A DNA stretch of 64,000 nucleotides, taken from the NCBI GenBank assembly GCA_949283695.1, contig CASDTX010000029.1, positions 40,407 to 104,406 of the forward strand. The letters are read 5' to 3'. Numbering within the stretch: the first letter of the stretch is position 1; each line of letters begins with the position of its first letter. Made by a program: the position numbers and the translations under genes. Of the stretch, positions 35,089 through 43,430 are shown one piece after another. Below the pieces are notes generated by a model that was given only the letters and a program-made list of their open reading frames with translations, was not told where the DNA came from and did not search any database. Source of the DNA: an uncultured Eubacteriales bacterium (GTDB taxonomy: Bacteria; Bacillota; Clostridia; Lachnospirales; Lachnospiraceae).

Positions 35089-35778
35089 TTACTTTCGTTT
35101 CTGAAGTCGTAGGATAGCTTTGTACGCAGCCTGCTGTTCTGCTGCCTTCTTCGTCCTGCCGGTTCCCGTCCCGAAGACCGTATCACCGATCAGCACTTCC
35201 ACGGAAAATGACTTCTGATGGTCCGGCCCTTCTTCGCCCACAAGCCGGTAGCGGATCCCTCCGCCTTTTTCCGCCTGTACTCTCTCCTGAAGGATAGTTT
35301 TACTATCATAAAAGAGTTTCTTGTCTTCCAGATCCGTCAGGACAAACTGATGGATGAACTCTTTTGCACTAGTAAAACCACCATCCAGATACACAGCCCC
35401 GATCAGAGCCTCCATGGCATCCGAGGTGACCGAATCCCGAAGTCTCCCGCCGGTTGCCTCCTCGCCCTTTCCCAGAAGAAGATACTCTCCCAGGCCGATA
35501 TCCCGTGCGCACATCGCCAGAGACGGCTCGCAGACCATGCTGGCCCTTGTCTTGGTCAGCTGTCCTTCCGGCATCTGCGGGGACTCCTGATAGAGAAATT
35601 CGCTGGAGACCAGTTCCAGGACCGCATCCCCGAGAAATTCCAGCCGCTCATTGCAGCGGTATTTCGGAAGATTCTTTTCATTGGTATAAGAACTGTGCAT
35701 CATCGCCTGTTTCAGGAGCGAAAAATCCCGGAAACTGTATCCGATCTTCTGCTCCAATTCTTTTAATCTGCTGTTCAT
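35089..35778 (-). CDS. rnc: Ribonuclease III
   Basis: RNase III cuts double-stranded RNA, including rRNA precursors. The 229-residue protein has the signature NERLEFLGDAVLEL (43-56), the second acidic site DAMEALIGAVYLDGG and a C-terminal dsRNA-binding domain (about 158-229) ending in KKAAEQQAAYKAI. Gap to smc is 12 bases. A terminator lies between it and acpP. Confidence 0.96.
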   Translation of the reverse strand: MNSRLKELEQKIGYSFRDFSLLKQAMMHSSYTNEKNLPKYRCNERLEFLGDAVLELVSSEFLYQESPQMPEGQLTKTRASMVCEPSLAMCARDIGLGEYLLLGKGEEATGGRLRDSVTSDAMEALIGAVYLDGGFTSAKEFIHQFVLTDLEDKKLFYDSKTILQERVQAEKGGGIRYRLVGEEGPDHQKSFSVEVLIGDTVFGTGTGRTKKAAEQQAAYKAILRLQKRK

Positions 35779-35797
35779 CTGTTTTCCCTCTGTAAAA

Positions 35798-35823
35798 CGA
35801 AAAAGCCCACAGGGGCTTTTTCG
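35798..35823. terminator. Terminator between acpP and rnc
   Basis: CGAAAAAGCCC pairs perfectly with GGGCTTTTTCG across a 4-base loop. Read on the minus strand it would stop or attenuate the acpP transcript before rnc-smc-ftsY. Confidence 0.8.
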
Positions 35824-35837
35824 TCTCTTTCTAAAAT

Positions 35838-36068
35838 CTATTCCACTGCTTTTTTAATCTGGTCAACCGCATCCTGAACCGTCACTATTTTCTCTGCTTC
35901 CTCATTATCAATCTCGATATCGAACTCTTCTTCGATCCCCATAATGATCTGGAAAATATCCAGAGAATCAGCGCCCAGATCATCTACGAATGTAGTCTCC
36001 GGTCTGATCTCATCCTTCTGTACATTAAGGACATCCGCAATAATCTCCTGAAGTTTCTCGAATTCCAT
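35838..36068 (-). CDS. acpP: Acyl carrier protein
   Basis: The 76-residue acidic protein has the phosphopantetheine site GADSLD with Ser35. It carries growing acyl chains in fatty acid synthesis. AAGGAGGAG precedes the ATG. It follows plsX after 17 bases; the fabD and fabG genes that often sit between them are absent here. Confidence 0.97.
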   Translation of the reverse strand: MEFEKLQEIIADVLNVQKDEIRPETTFVDDLGADSLDIFQIIMGIEEEFDIEIDNEEAEKIVTVQDAVDQIKKAVE

Positions 36069-36085
36069 GATAACTCCTCCTTACT

Positions 36086-37117
36086 TTACTCACTTTCTTT
36101 GTTTTCTTCCTGCGTCTTCTGAATCACTGCTTTTATCTTCTCGTTGATCTTCTGTTCTTTGAATGTGACGCACTGGATAATGGAATTACATACCTCTTTG
36201 GAAGTAGAACTTCCGTGAGTTTTGACAACCAGACCTTTAAGTCCCAGCAGCGGCGCTCCGCCGTACTCGCTGGCATCAAAGTCTTTCATAGTGGCTTTCA
36301 GCGCAGGTTTCACAAGAAGGGCTCCGATCTTACTGCGTAAACTGGACATCATGCCTTTCTTGAGCTTCTTTACCAGGGCGCCGCCCACACCCTCGTAGAG
36401 TTTGAGAATCACGTTTCCGACAAAAGCCTCGCACACAATGACATCTACATTGCCATATGGGATCTCCCGTGCCTCTACGCTTCCCACGAAGTTAATGTCC
36501 TTACAGGCTTTCAGAAGCGGGAATGTCTCTTTTACCAGGGCATTTCCCTTCTCTTCCTCTGCTCCGATATTCACGATTCCGACCGTGGGGTTCTTCTTGC
36601 CCACCACACTCTCCATATAAATGGATCCCATCTTCGCAAACTGTACCAGATGTGACGGCCGGGCATCCACATTCGCACCGCAGTCAATCAGTAAGGATAC
36701 GCCTTTCAATGTTGGCACAAGCGGTGCCAGCGGCGGTCTCTCCACGCCCTTGATCTTACCTACAAGGACCTGTCCTCCCACAAGGACCGCACCGGTGCTG
36801 CCGGCTGAGACAAACGCATCCGCCTTCCCGTCCTTCACCAGCTTCATGGCAACGACAATCGAAGAATCCTTTTTCCCGCGGATCGCCTTCACCGGGGGCT
36901 CCGCAGTCTCAATCACCTCCGTCGCATTCACGATGCTGATCTGGTCTGACGGATAGGTGTGCTTCGCCAGTTCTTCTCTGAGCACAGCCTCCTGTCCGGT
37001 CAGCAGAATCTGAATATCCTTTCTCTGCCTTACTGCTTCCACAGCTCCCTTAACGATCTCAGCCGGAGCATGATCTCCGCCCATCGCATCCAGAGCCACT
37101 CTCGTGATATCAGACAT
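36086..37117 (-). CDS. plsX: Phosphate acyltransferase PlsX
   Basis: PlsX makes acyl phosphate from acyl-ACP, feeding PlsY. The 343-residue protein begins TRVALDAMGGDHAP and has GSTGAVLVGG and YGGAPLLGLKG, all family hallmarks. I use the ATG at 37117, which has AGGAGG seven bases upstream; the longer frame to 37177 adds no family sequence. Confidence 0.96.
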   Translation of the reverse strand: MSDITRVALDAMGGDHAPAEIVKGAVEAVRQRKDIQILLTGQEAVLREELAKHTYPSDQISIVNATEVIETAEPPVKAIRGKKDSSIVVAMKLVKDGKADAFVSAGSTGAVLVGGQVLVGKIKGVERPPLAPLVPTLKGVSLLIDCGANVDARPSHLVQFAKMGSIYMESVVGKKNPTVGIVNIGAEEEKGNALVKETFPLLKACKDINFVGSVEAREIPYGNVDVIVCEAFVGNVILKLYEGVGGALVKKLKKGMMSSLRSKIGALLVKPALKATMKDFDASEYGGAPLLGLKGLVVKTHGSSTSKEVCNSIIQCVTFKEQKINEKIKAVIQKTQEENKESE

Positions 37118-37175
37118 TTCTATTCCTCCTAACACTACTGAACATATTCTACTGGAAAACATTATAAAAAGCAAC

Positions 37176-37208
37176 AAAAAAAAGACGCAAAACGCAAAGT
37201 TTTTACGT
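37176..37208 (-). terminator. Terminator after rpmF
   Basis: On the minus strand GACGTAAAA-C pairs with GTTTTGCGTC (one bulge, one G-T), followed by eight T residues. It lies 20 bases after the rpmF stop and may act as an attenuator before plsX. Confidence 0.75.
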
Positions 37209-37226
37209 CCTTTTCACCTATAAAAA

Positions 37227-37406
37227 TTAGTCTACGGAAATAATCTCACGCTTGTTGTATGAGCCGCAAGCCTTGCATACACGGTGAGGCATCATGAGCT
37301 CGCCGCACTTGCTGCACTTCACAAGGTTCGGAGCGCTCATCTTCCAGTTTGCTCTTCTCTTATCTCTTCTTGCTTTTGAAGATTTATTCTTTGGACAGAT
37401 TGACAT
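37227..37406 (-). CDS. rpmF: 50S ribosomal protein L32
   Basis: This 59-residue protein reads MSICPKNKSSKARRDKRR at the start and has a C-x2-C ... C-x2-C zinc ribbon (CSKCG and CKACG), as in zinc-type L32. AAGGAGG lies upstream. It follows the DUF177 gene by three bases, the usual yceD-rpmF pair. Confidence 0.95.
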   Translation of the reverse strand: MSICPKNKSSKARRDKRRANWKMSAPNLVKCSKCGELMMPHRVCKACGSYNKREIISVD

Positions 37407-37409
37407 AGG

Positions 37410-37937
37410 TTACACCTCCTTAAAATTCTTAAATAAATCACGGACAACTGACATTCTGGGATCAAGCCCCGGATCTTCACAGTCACAGGCTCCATCATTC
37501 AGGTTCCGGCCGCATACCCGGCACAGTCCTTTGCAGTCTTCTCTGCACAATACCTTCTCCGGCCATTCCAGCAGGATCTCATGAGAGAGCATACTGTCAA
37601 CGTCAAGATGATATCCGTCAATAAAGTTTGATTCATCCAGTTCTTCTGTCAGCTCTGCGTCGGAGAGACCTACGTCAACATGCTTCGTGAAATTCAGCAC
37701 AAATTCATGTCTGACATCCTCCAGGCATCTGTCACAGGGAATCACTGCCGTGAATTTGGTCTCTGCGTAAATCAGCAGTTCCTTCTTCCTGACATGCTCC
37801 ACACGGACATGCACTGGTTCGCCGCTCACAACCGGATATTCTCCGGAAACTGTCCGAACTGTCTTCAGCGGAAACGGCACAGTCTCTTCAACTGTCTTAT
37901 GCTGGTCTGACATAACGTCTGATAGGTTAATCAACAT
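37410..37937 (-). CDS. YceD/DUF177 family protein
   Basis: The 175-residue protein has the DUF177 layout with CDRC in the middle and CREDCKGLCRVCG near the C-terminus, probably a metal site. The family is encoded upstream of rpmF across bacteria and has been linked to 23S rRNA levels or processing. It is first in the run to rpmF and has a near-perfect promoter. Confidence 0.88.
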   Translation of the reverse strand: MLINLSDVMSDQHKTVEETVPFPLKTVRTVSGEYPVVSGEPVHVRVEHVRKKELLIYAETKFTAVIPCDRCLEDVRHEFVLNFTKHVDVGLSDAELTEELDESNFIDGYHLDVDSMLSHEILLEWPEKVLCREDCKGLCRVCGRNLNDGACDCEDPGLDPRMSVVRDLFKNFKEV

Positions 37938-37965
37938 AATTATTACTCCTATTCACACCTAGACT

Positions 37966-37993
37966 ATTATATCATGAGAATTATGTTTGTCAA
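37966..37993 (-). promoter_or_regulatory. Consensus sigma-A promoter for yceD-rpmF-plsX-acpP
   Basis: On the minus strand a perfect TTGACA, 16 bases, and a perfect TATAAT with an extended TGA. It should be strong, as expected for a ribosomal protein operon. Confidence 0.9.
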
Positions 37994-38054
37994 CAAAAAA
38001 ATGAAAACTATTGGCAGTTCATATAACAGGTCAGCCCGCGCCATTCGCAAAGAC

Positions 38055-38090
38055 GGACAGGTCAGCCCCGCCTCCGGGGCCTCCCTGTCC
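38055..38090 (-). terminator. Probable terminator after ackA
   Basis: GGACAGG and CCTGTCC flank an inner stem GCCCC/GGGGC (38065-38080), followed on the minus strand by GTCTTTG. The adjacent 38034-38052 contains the core CTTTGCGAATGGCGC seen in the dispersed repeats, so this may be a relic copy. Confidence 0.55.
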
Positions 38091-38122
38091 TGTCCCAAAC
38101 CCATATTGATCGATCCGCCTGC

Positions 38123-39319
38123 TTATTTTACAAGCGCCAGAGTCTCCCGCGCGATCGCAAGCTCCTCATTCGTCGGGATCACAAACACACGAACTTTCGA
38201 TCCCGGCTTCGTGATCTCAGCCTCTTTGCCTCTGAGTCCGTCGTTCGCTTCTTTATCAAAATCAACGCCAAGATAGCCAAGATAAGCACATACCTGCTCT
38301 CTCACATAATCGTCGTTTTCACCAATACCTGCCGTAAATACGATATCGTCAACTCCGTTCATAGCTGCCGCATAGGAACCGATGTATTTCGCAACTCTGT
38401 AAGAGAATACATCCAGAGCTGTCGTCGCCTTTGCGTCTCCTGCGTTCATGGCGTCTGTCAGATCACGGAAATCACTGGAAAGGCCGCCTGAAAGTCCGAA
38501 CACGCCGGACTTCTTGTTCAGTACGTTCATAACGCCTGCAATATCAAGTCCTTCCTTCTGCGCGATGAACTCCATAATCGCCGGATCCATATCGCCGGAG
38601 CGGGTTCCCATCACAAGTCCTTCAAGAGGAGTAAGACCCATGGAAGTATCCACAGATTTTCCATTCATAACAGCAGAAACGCTGGAACCGTTTCCAAGGT
38701 GGCATACAATGGTCTTCAGTTCTTCATACGGTTTTCCAATCACTTCAGCCGCTCTCTTTGATACATAGCTGTGGCTTGTTCCGTGGAATCCATAGCGTCT
38801 TACTTTATATTTCTCATAATATTCATAGGGAAGGCCATACATGTAAGCCTTCTCCGGCATTGTCTGGTGGAATGCGGTATCAAACACTGCAACCATCGGG
38901 GTTCCGGGCATCAGCTTCTCACAGGCCTCAACGCCGATCATATTCGCCGGATTGTGAAGAGGAGCCAGCTCGTTGCACTCTGAGATCGCTTTCTTCACTT
39001 CCTCGGTGATAACAACGGAAGAAGCAAACTTCTCTCCGCCGTGTACCACACGGTGTCCGACTGCCCCGATCTCATGCAGATCTTTCACAACACCTGTCTC
39101 AGCATTGGTCAGCGCTTCAATCACGAACTGGATCGCTTCTGTATGTGTAGGCATCGGCTTGTCCGACTTCTCTTTCTCCCCGCCTGCCGGCTGATAGGTC
39201 AGCCTGCCGTCGATCCCGATTCTCTCACACAGTCCCTTTGCCAGCACTTCTTCCGACTCAGCGTTGATCAGCTGGAACTTCAGTGAAGAGCTTCCGCAGT
39301 TGATTACTAATACATTCAT
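38123..39319 (-). CDS. ackA: Acetate kinase
   Basis: AckA converts acetyl phosphate and ADP to acetate and ATP, the ATP-yielding step of acetate fermentation. The 398-residue protein starts MNVLVINCGSSSLK, and has HRVVHGG, FHGTSH, CHLGNGSS and GIGEND motifs of the family. GGGAGG precedes the ATG at 39319. It follows pta after 33 bases. Confidence 0.97.
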   Translation of the reverse strand: MNVLVINCGSSSLKFQLINAESEEVLAKGLCERIGIDGRLTYQPAGGEKEKSDKPMPTHTEAIQFVIEALTNAETGVVKDLHEIGAVGHRVVHGGEKFASSVVITEEVKKAISECNELAPLHNPANMIGVEACEKLMPGTPMVAVFDTAFHQTMPEKAYMYGLPYEYYEKYKVRRYGFHGTSHSYVSKRAAEVIGKPYEELKTIVCHLGNGSSVSAVMNGKSVDTSMGLTPLEGLVMGTRSGDMDPAIMEFIAQKEGLDIAGVMNVLNKKSGVFGLSGGLSSDFRDLTDAMNAGDAKATTALDVFSYRVAKYIGSYAAAMNGVDDIVFTAGIGENDDYVREQVCAYLGYLGVDFDKEANDGLRGKEAEITKPGSKVRVFVIPTNEELAIARETLALVK

Positions 39320-39352
39320 TATTCTTTTCCTCCCAAACACGTTCTACTACGA

Positions 39353-40348
39353 TTACATTCCCTGTGCCTGAACAGATGTGATAGCCACAACTCCTACGAT
39401 ATCTTCCGCGCTGCATCCGCGGGACAGATCGTTAACCGGTGCTGCGATTCCCTGCGTCAGCGGTCCGTATGCCTCTGCTTTTCCAAGTCTCTGAACCAGC
39501 TTGTAGCCGATATTTCCTGCGTCCAGATCCGGGAAGATCAGTACGTTGGCATGGCCTGCAACTGCGCTGCCCGGTGCTTTGGATGCTCCGACTTCCGGAA
39601 CGATGGCAGCGTCAAGCTGAAGTTCTCCGTCCAGTTTCAGATCCGGCGCGAACTCATGCGCGAGACGGGTAGCTTCTACAACCTTATCAACATCCGCATG
39701 CTTTGCACTGCCCTTTGTTGAGTGAGAAAGCATTGCCACGATCGGCTCTTTCCCGGTCAGTGTCCGGAAAGACTCTGCGGAAGAAAGTGCGATATATGCA
39801 AGCTTCTCCGGATCCGGATTCTGCTCCAGTCCGGCATCTCCGAAAATAAAGGTTCCATCTGCTCCCATATCGCAGTCCGGAACAACCATCAGGAAAAAGG
39901 CGGATACCAGTTTCGTACCAGGTTTTGTCTTCAGGATCTGAAGGCACGGGCGAAGTGTGTCGGCTGTAGAATGGCACGCGCCGGATACCATACCGTCGGC
40001 GTCTCCCATCTTTACCATCATAACTCCGTAATAAAGGTAATTCTTGAGAAGAAGCTCTCTCGCCTGCTCCTCTGTCATTCCTTTCTTCTGGCGGAGTTCA
40101 ACCAGCTTCGCAATGTAAGCTTCTGTCTTCTCGTTCGTCGCCGGATCTACGATCACAGCGCCGGAGATGTCATATGCGCCTTTGTTCTTCTCAATTTCTT
40201 CTTCGCTTCCCACGAGGATCAGATCTGCAATTCCTTCTTTTAAAACTGTCTCAGCAGCTTTATAAGTTCTTTCGTCCTCTGTCTCCGGAAGAACGATCGT
40301 CTTCTTATCCGCTTTCGCTCTTGCCTTGATTTCATCAATAAATCCCAT
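39353..40348 (-). CDS. pta: Phosphate acetyltransferase
   Basis: Pta converts acetyl-CoA to acetyl phosphate. The 331-residue, single-domain form has VLPETEDERTYKAA at the start, MVSGACHSTADTLRP and VPEVGASKAPGS, FPDLDAGNIGYK, all typical. With ackA downstream it forms the acetate pathway. Its promoter contains a candidate cre element. Confidence 0.97.
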   Translation of the reverse strand: MGFIDEIKARAKADKKTIVLPETEDERTYKAAETVLKEGIADLILVGSEEEIEKNKGAYDISGAVIVDPATNEKTEAYIAKLVELRQKKGMTEEQARELLLKNYLYYGVMMVKMGDADGMVSGACHSTADTLRPCLQILKTKPGTKLVSAFFLMVVPDCDMGADGTFIFGDAGLEQNPDPEKLAYIALSSAESFRTLTGKEPIVAMLSHSTKGSAKHADVDKVVEATRLAHEFAPDLKLDGELQLDAAIVPEVGASKAPGSAVAGHANVLIFPDLDAGNIGYKLVQRLGKAEAYGPLTQGIAAPVNDLSRGCSAEDIVGVVAITSVQAQGM

Positions 40349-40392
40349 GTTTTAATTGCCACCTTTCATTTCTTTTTCTCGGATTTATCTGT

Positions 40393-40421
40393 ATTATAAC
40401 GCAAACGTTTTTTGTATACAA
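40393..40421 (-). promoter_or_regulatory. Promoter of pta-ackA with possible CcpA-type element
   Basis: On the minus strand TTGTAT, 17 bases, perfect TATAAT. The spacer contains AAAACGTTTGC, which matches the core of a catabolite-responsive element (TGAAAACGTTTTCA) in most positions but lacks the outer TG. Confidence 0.7.
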
Positions 40422-40558
40422 GAGGATTCCATGTGCATTTTTGAGTACAATCACATGTTTTCCGGCTCTGCGTTTATAAGATTGTTACAAAAATAACGAT
40501 CCCTTCTCTCAAATGCATTTCTTCCGCCTGCGCGTCCCGGATGGCGGAACGGAACCTC

Positions 40559-41911
40559 TCAGATCCCAAACATGACGGTTACGATCTTGAAGTATACAAG
40601 AATGGTACAGGTATCGAGAATCGTCGTGATCAGAGGCGCCGCCATAATGGCCGGATCCAGATTGCACTTCTTCGCCAGCAGAGGCAGGATGCAGCCAATG
40701 CACTTGGCCATAGCCACCACTGCTACCATGGTAATCCCCAGTGCCGCTGCCAGCATGAGATTCCGGTCGTACATGATACAGATCCGGATTCCGTTGACGA
40801 CAGCCAGGAGCGCCCCCACCACCAGGGCCACACGAATCTCCTTGAAAATCACCCGAAAGATGTCAGAGAACTCAATCTCCCCCACCGCCAGGCCGCGGAT
40901 GATCAGGGTGGAGCTCTGGGATCCGCAGTTTCCGCCGGTTCCCATCAGCATAGGAATAAACGTAATCAAGATCGGCATCGCTGCCATGGCATTCTCATAA
41001 TAGCCAAGAATCTCTCCGGTTACCGTGGCGGAGAGCATCATCAGGAGCAGCCACGGAGCACGGCTCTTTGCATGCTGAAGGACAGATGTCCCGAAGTAAG
41101 AATCCTCATTCGGGCTGACACCGGCCATCATGCTGATATCTTCCGTCGTCTCATCCTGCAGAACGAGCATAGCGTCATCAACAGTAACGATTCCCACGAG
41201 GCAGTCTTCATGATCGATGATCGGGATCGCCACAAGCCCGTACTTGTTGATCATATTCGCCACATATTCCTGATCATCGAGCGTGCGGGCATAGAGTACG
41301 TTTTCATCCATAATATCCCGGATCAGCCTGGACTCACCGGCTGTCAGCAGATCTTTCACATCCACCATACCGATGAGTTTCTTCTTCTCGGTCACATAAC
41401 AGGTATAGATCGTCTCTTTATTGATGCCGACCTGCCGGATCTTCAAGATCGCGTCAGCCACGGTCATCTCTTTGCGCAGACTGATGTATTCGATGTTCAT
41501 GATACTGCCTGCGCTGTCGTCCGGGTACTGCAGAAGTGCATTGATCTTCCGCCTTGTCTCCTCATCCGTCACTGCGAGAAGACGGTCCACCACATTCGCC
41601 GGCATCTCTTCCAGCACATCCACCGTATCATCCACGTACATCTCATCCATGACTTCTTCCAGCTCTGAGTCTGTCAGTGCATTGATCAGATCTGCGCGCA
41701 TGTCACTGTTCATATCGGTGAATACTTCTGCCGCCTCTTCTTTCGCCAGCAGCCGGAAGACCAGTGTCCGCTGCTTCTTATTCAGTTCCTCCAGGGCTTC
41801 CACGATATCTACAGGATGCATGGATTCCAGTTCTTCTTTCAGCCCTTTGAAATTATGCTCATCCAGCAGATCAATCATCCGCTCCACGTCCAGTTTGTTT
41901 TCCTGTTCCAT
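40559..41911 (-). CDS. mgtE: Magnesium transporter MgtE
   Basis: The 450-residue protein has the N-terminal MgtE superhelical domain (1-130), two CBS domains (about 135-255) that sense magnesium, and five membrane segments (about 285-450) with the pore motif MGTGGNCGSQSS. It imports magnesium. Single gene with GAGAGGG before the ATG. About 210 bases upstream of pta hold the pta promoter and a weak hairpin (40522-40549) but no clear terminator. Confidence 0.95.
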   Translation of the reverse strand: MEQENKLDVERMIDLLDEHNFKGLKEELESMHPVDIVEALEELNKKQRTLVFRLLAKEEAAEVFTDMNSDMRADLINALTDSELEEVMDEMYVDDTVDVLEEMPANVVDRLLAVTDEETRRKINALLQYPDDSAGSIMNIEYISLRKEMTVADAILKIRQVGINKETIYTCYVTEKKKLIGMVDVKDLLTAGESRLIRDIMDENVLYARTLDDQEYVANMINKYGLVAIPIIDHEDCLVGIVTVDDAMLVLQDETTEDISMMAGVSPNEDSYFGTSVLQHAKSRAPWLLLMMLSATVTGEILGYYENAMAAMPILITFIPMLMGTGGNCGSQSSTLIIRGLAVGEIEFSDIFRVIFKEIRVALVVGALLAVVNGIRICIMYDRNLMLAAALGITMVAVVAMAKCIGCILPLLAKKCNLDPAIMAAPLITTILDTCTILVYFKIVTVMFGI

Positions 41912-41976
41912 GCTCTTCCCTCTCTGTACTGATCATTACGGTTCATTTTTCTCTATAAGAATCCATCATTTTATAG

Positions 41977-41982
41977 TATAAT
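41977..41982 (+). promoter_or_regulatory. -10 box for tmcAL
   Basis: A perfect TATAAT 31 bases before the tmcAL start. The -35 (TATAAG at 17 bases) is poor. Confidence 0.5.
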
Positions 41983-42013
41983 ATGTAAGAATTCGAGATA
42001 CAAGGAGATTCTT

Positions 42014-43303
42014 ATGAAAATTGTCGGACTGATCACAGAATACAATCCGTTTCACAACGGTCATCTATATCATATCCAGGAAGCAAAGCGGGTTACCGGG
42101 GCGGATACTGTCATTGTTGTCATGAGCGGGGATTACGTTCAGCGCGGCACGCCGGCCGTTATGCCGAAGCGCCTCCGCGCGGAGATGGCGCTGAAATGCG
42201 GAGCTTCCGCCGTCATCGAACTTCCGGTATGCTATGCCACGGGAAGCGCGGAGTACTTTGCAGTCGGAGCCGTCTCTCTTCTGAACAGCCTGGGAGTGGT
42301 GGACTCGCTCTGCTTCGGCAGTGAGTGCAGTGACCTGGAGGCGCTGTCCCTGGTGGCTGATATCCTGTGCCGGGAGCCGCAGGCTTATCGGGACTGTCTG
42401 AAGAAAGCACTGAAGAAAGGCAGCACCTTCCCTGCTGCCAGACACAGTGCCATCCTGGAATATACCCGGAACGCCGGGTATGCCGCTGTGCTGAACGAGC
42501 CGAACAACATCCTCGGAATTGAATATCTGAAAGCCCTCAAACGGCTGAAAAGTCCGATAAAGCCTTATACCATCCAGCGAAAGGGCGCCCACTATCATGA
42601 CCGGCAGCTCTCCCCGGACCGTTATAGTTCTGCCTCAGCCATCCGCTCCCTTCTCGCTTACTCTGGTTCCGCGATCCGCACAGAGCAGGCAGGAAGAACG
42701 TTCGAGGATCCCCCCTTTTCTTCCATATTGAATGAACTGGAGGATCAGGTGCCCTCCTCCTGCCTGGAGCTTTTAGAAGATTATCACCGGGTACAGTATC
42801 CGGTCTACCAGAATGACTTCTCCATTCTTCTCAAATACAAACTGCTCAACAAAGATCCCGGAAGTCTTCTGCGCTACCAGGACGTCTCAGAAGAACTTGC
42901 AAACCGCATCTGCGCCAGACTGAATGATTTCTTCAACTACAACCAGTTCGCAGAGCTCTTAAAAACCAGGGAAACCACACAGACGCGCATCAACCGTGCC
43001 CTTCTGCACATCATGCTCGGACTGAAGAAAAACGATATGGAAGAATACACAGCCGGCGGATATCACTATTACGCACGCCTGCTTGGTTATCGCAGGGACA
43101 GAGCGAAACTGATCAATCTCATCGCAAAGGAAAGTCCCCTGCCTCTGCTGGCACGGCTGTCAGATGACACAGAGCTTTCTTCTGCCGGTCAGAAGATGCT
43201 CCGGCATGATATTCTTGCGTCCAACCTCTATAACTCTGTCGTCACAGATAAGTTTCGGACGCCGTTTCAGAACGAATATAAGCAGGCAATGCTGAAGATC
43301 TAG
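42014..43303 (+). CDS. tmcAL: tRNA(Met) cytidine acetate ligase TmcAL (YlbM)
   Basis: TmcAL uses acetate and ATP to acetylate C34 of elongator tRNA(Met). The 429-residue protein begins MKIVGLITEYNPFHNGH with the HIGH-like nucleotidyltransferase motif NPFHNGH (11-17), later YVQRGTPA, NNILGIEYL and SSASAIRSLL. Length fits the YlbM family. AAGGAG precedes the ATG. It lies opposite to the mgtE and icd genes with its own terminator. Confidence 0.92.
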   Translation: MKIVGLITEYNPFHNGHLYHIQEAKRVTGADTVIVVMSGDYVQRGTPAVMPKRLRAEMALKCGASAVIELPVCYATGSAEYFAVGAVSLLNSLGVVDSLCFGSECSDLEALSLVADILCREPQAYRDCLKKALKKGSTFPAARHSAILEYTRNAGYAAVLNEPNNILGIEYLKALKRLKSPIKPYTIQRKGAHYHDRQLSPDRYSSASAIRSLLAYSGSAIRTEQAGRTFEDPPFSSILNELEDQVPSSCLELLEDYHRVQYPVYQNDFSILLKYKLLNKDPGSLLRYQDVSEELANRICARLNDFFNYNQFAELLKTRETTQTRINRALLHIMLGLKKNDMEEYTAGGYHYYARLLGYRRDRAKLINLIAKESPLPLLARLSDDTELSSAGQKMLRHDILASNLYNSVVTDKFRTPFQNEYKQAMLKI

Positions 43304-43354
43304 CGTCGTGTACACTGACGCTGCGGATTCCAGAACATGAGGCCGGATACCAGA

Positions 43355-43400
43355 GCGGGCAGCACCCCCTTCGGAAAGGAACGTGCTGCCCGCCATTGTT
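43355..43400 (+). terminator. Terminator of tmcAL
   Basis: GCGGGCAGCAC pairs perfectly with GTGCTGCCCGC across 17 bases, followed by a T-rich CATTGTTTCG. It lies between the convergent tmcAL and icd genes. Confidence 0.75.
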
Positions 43401-43430
43401 TCGTTCTGTTTTCTGTTTATCAGAATGAAT

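Noticed and set aside
40522-40549. Terminator of mgtE
   Set aside because: The 7-bp stem TTCCGCC/GGCGGAA has no T-run, and its loop is long; I do not count it as a terminator.
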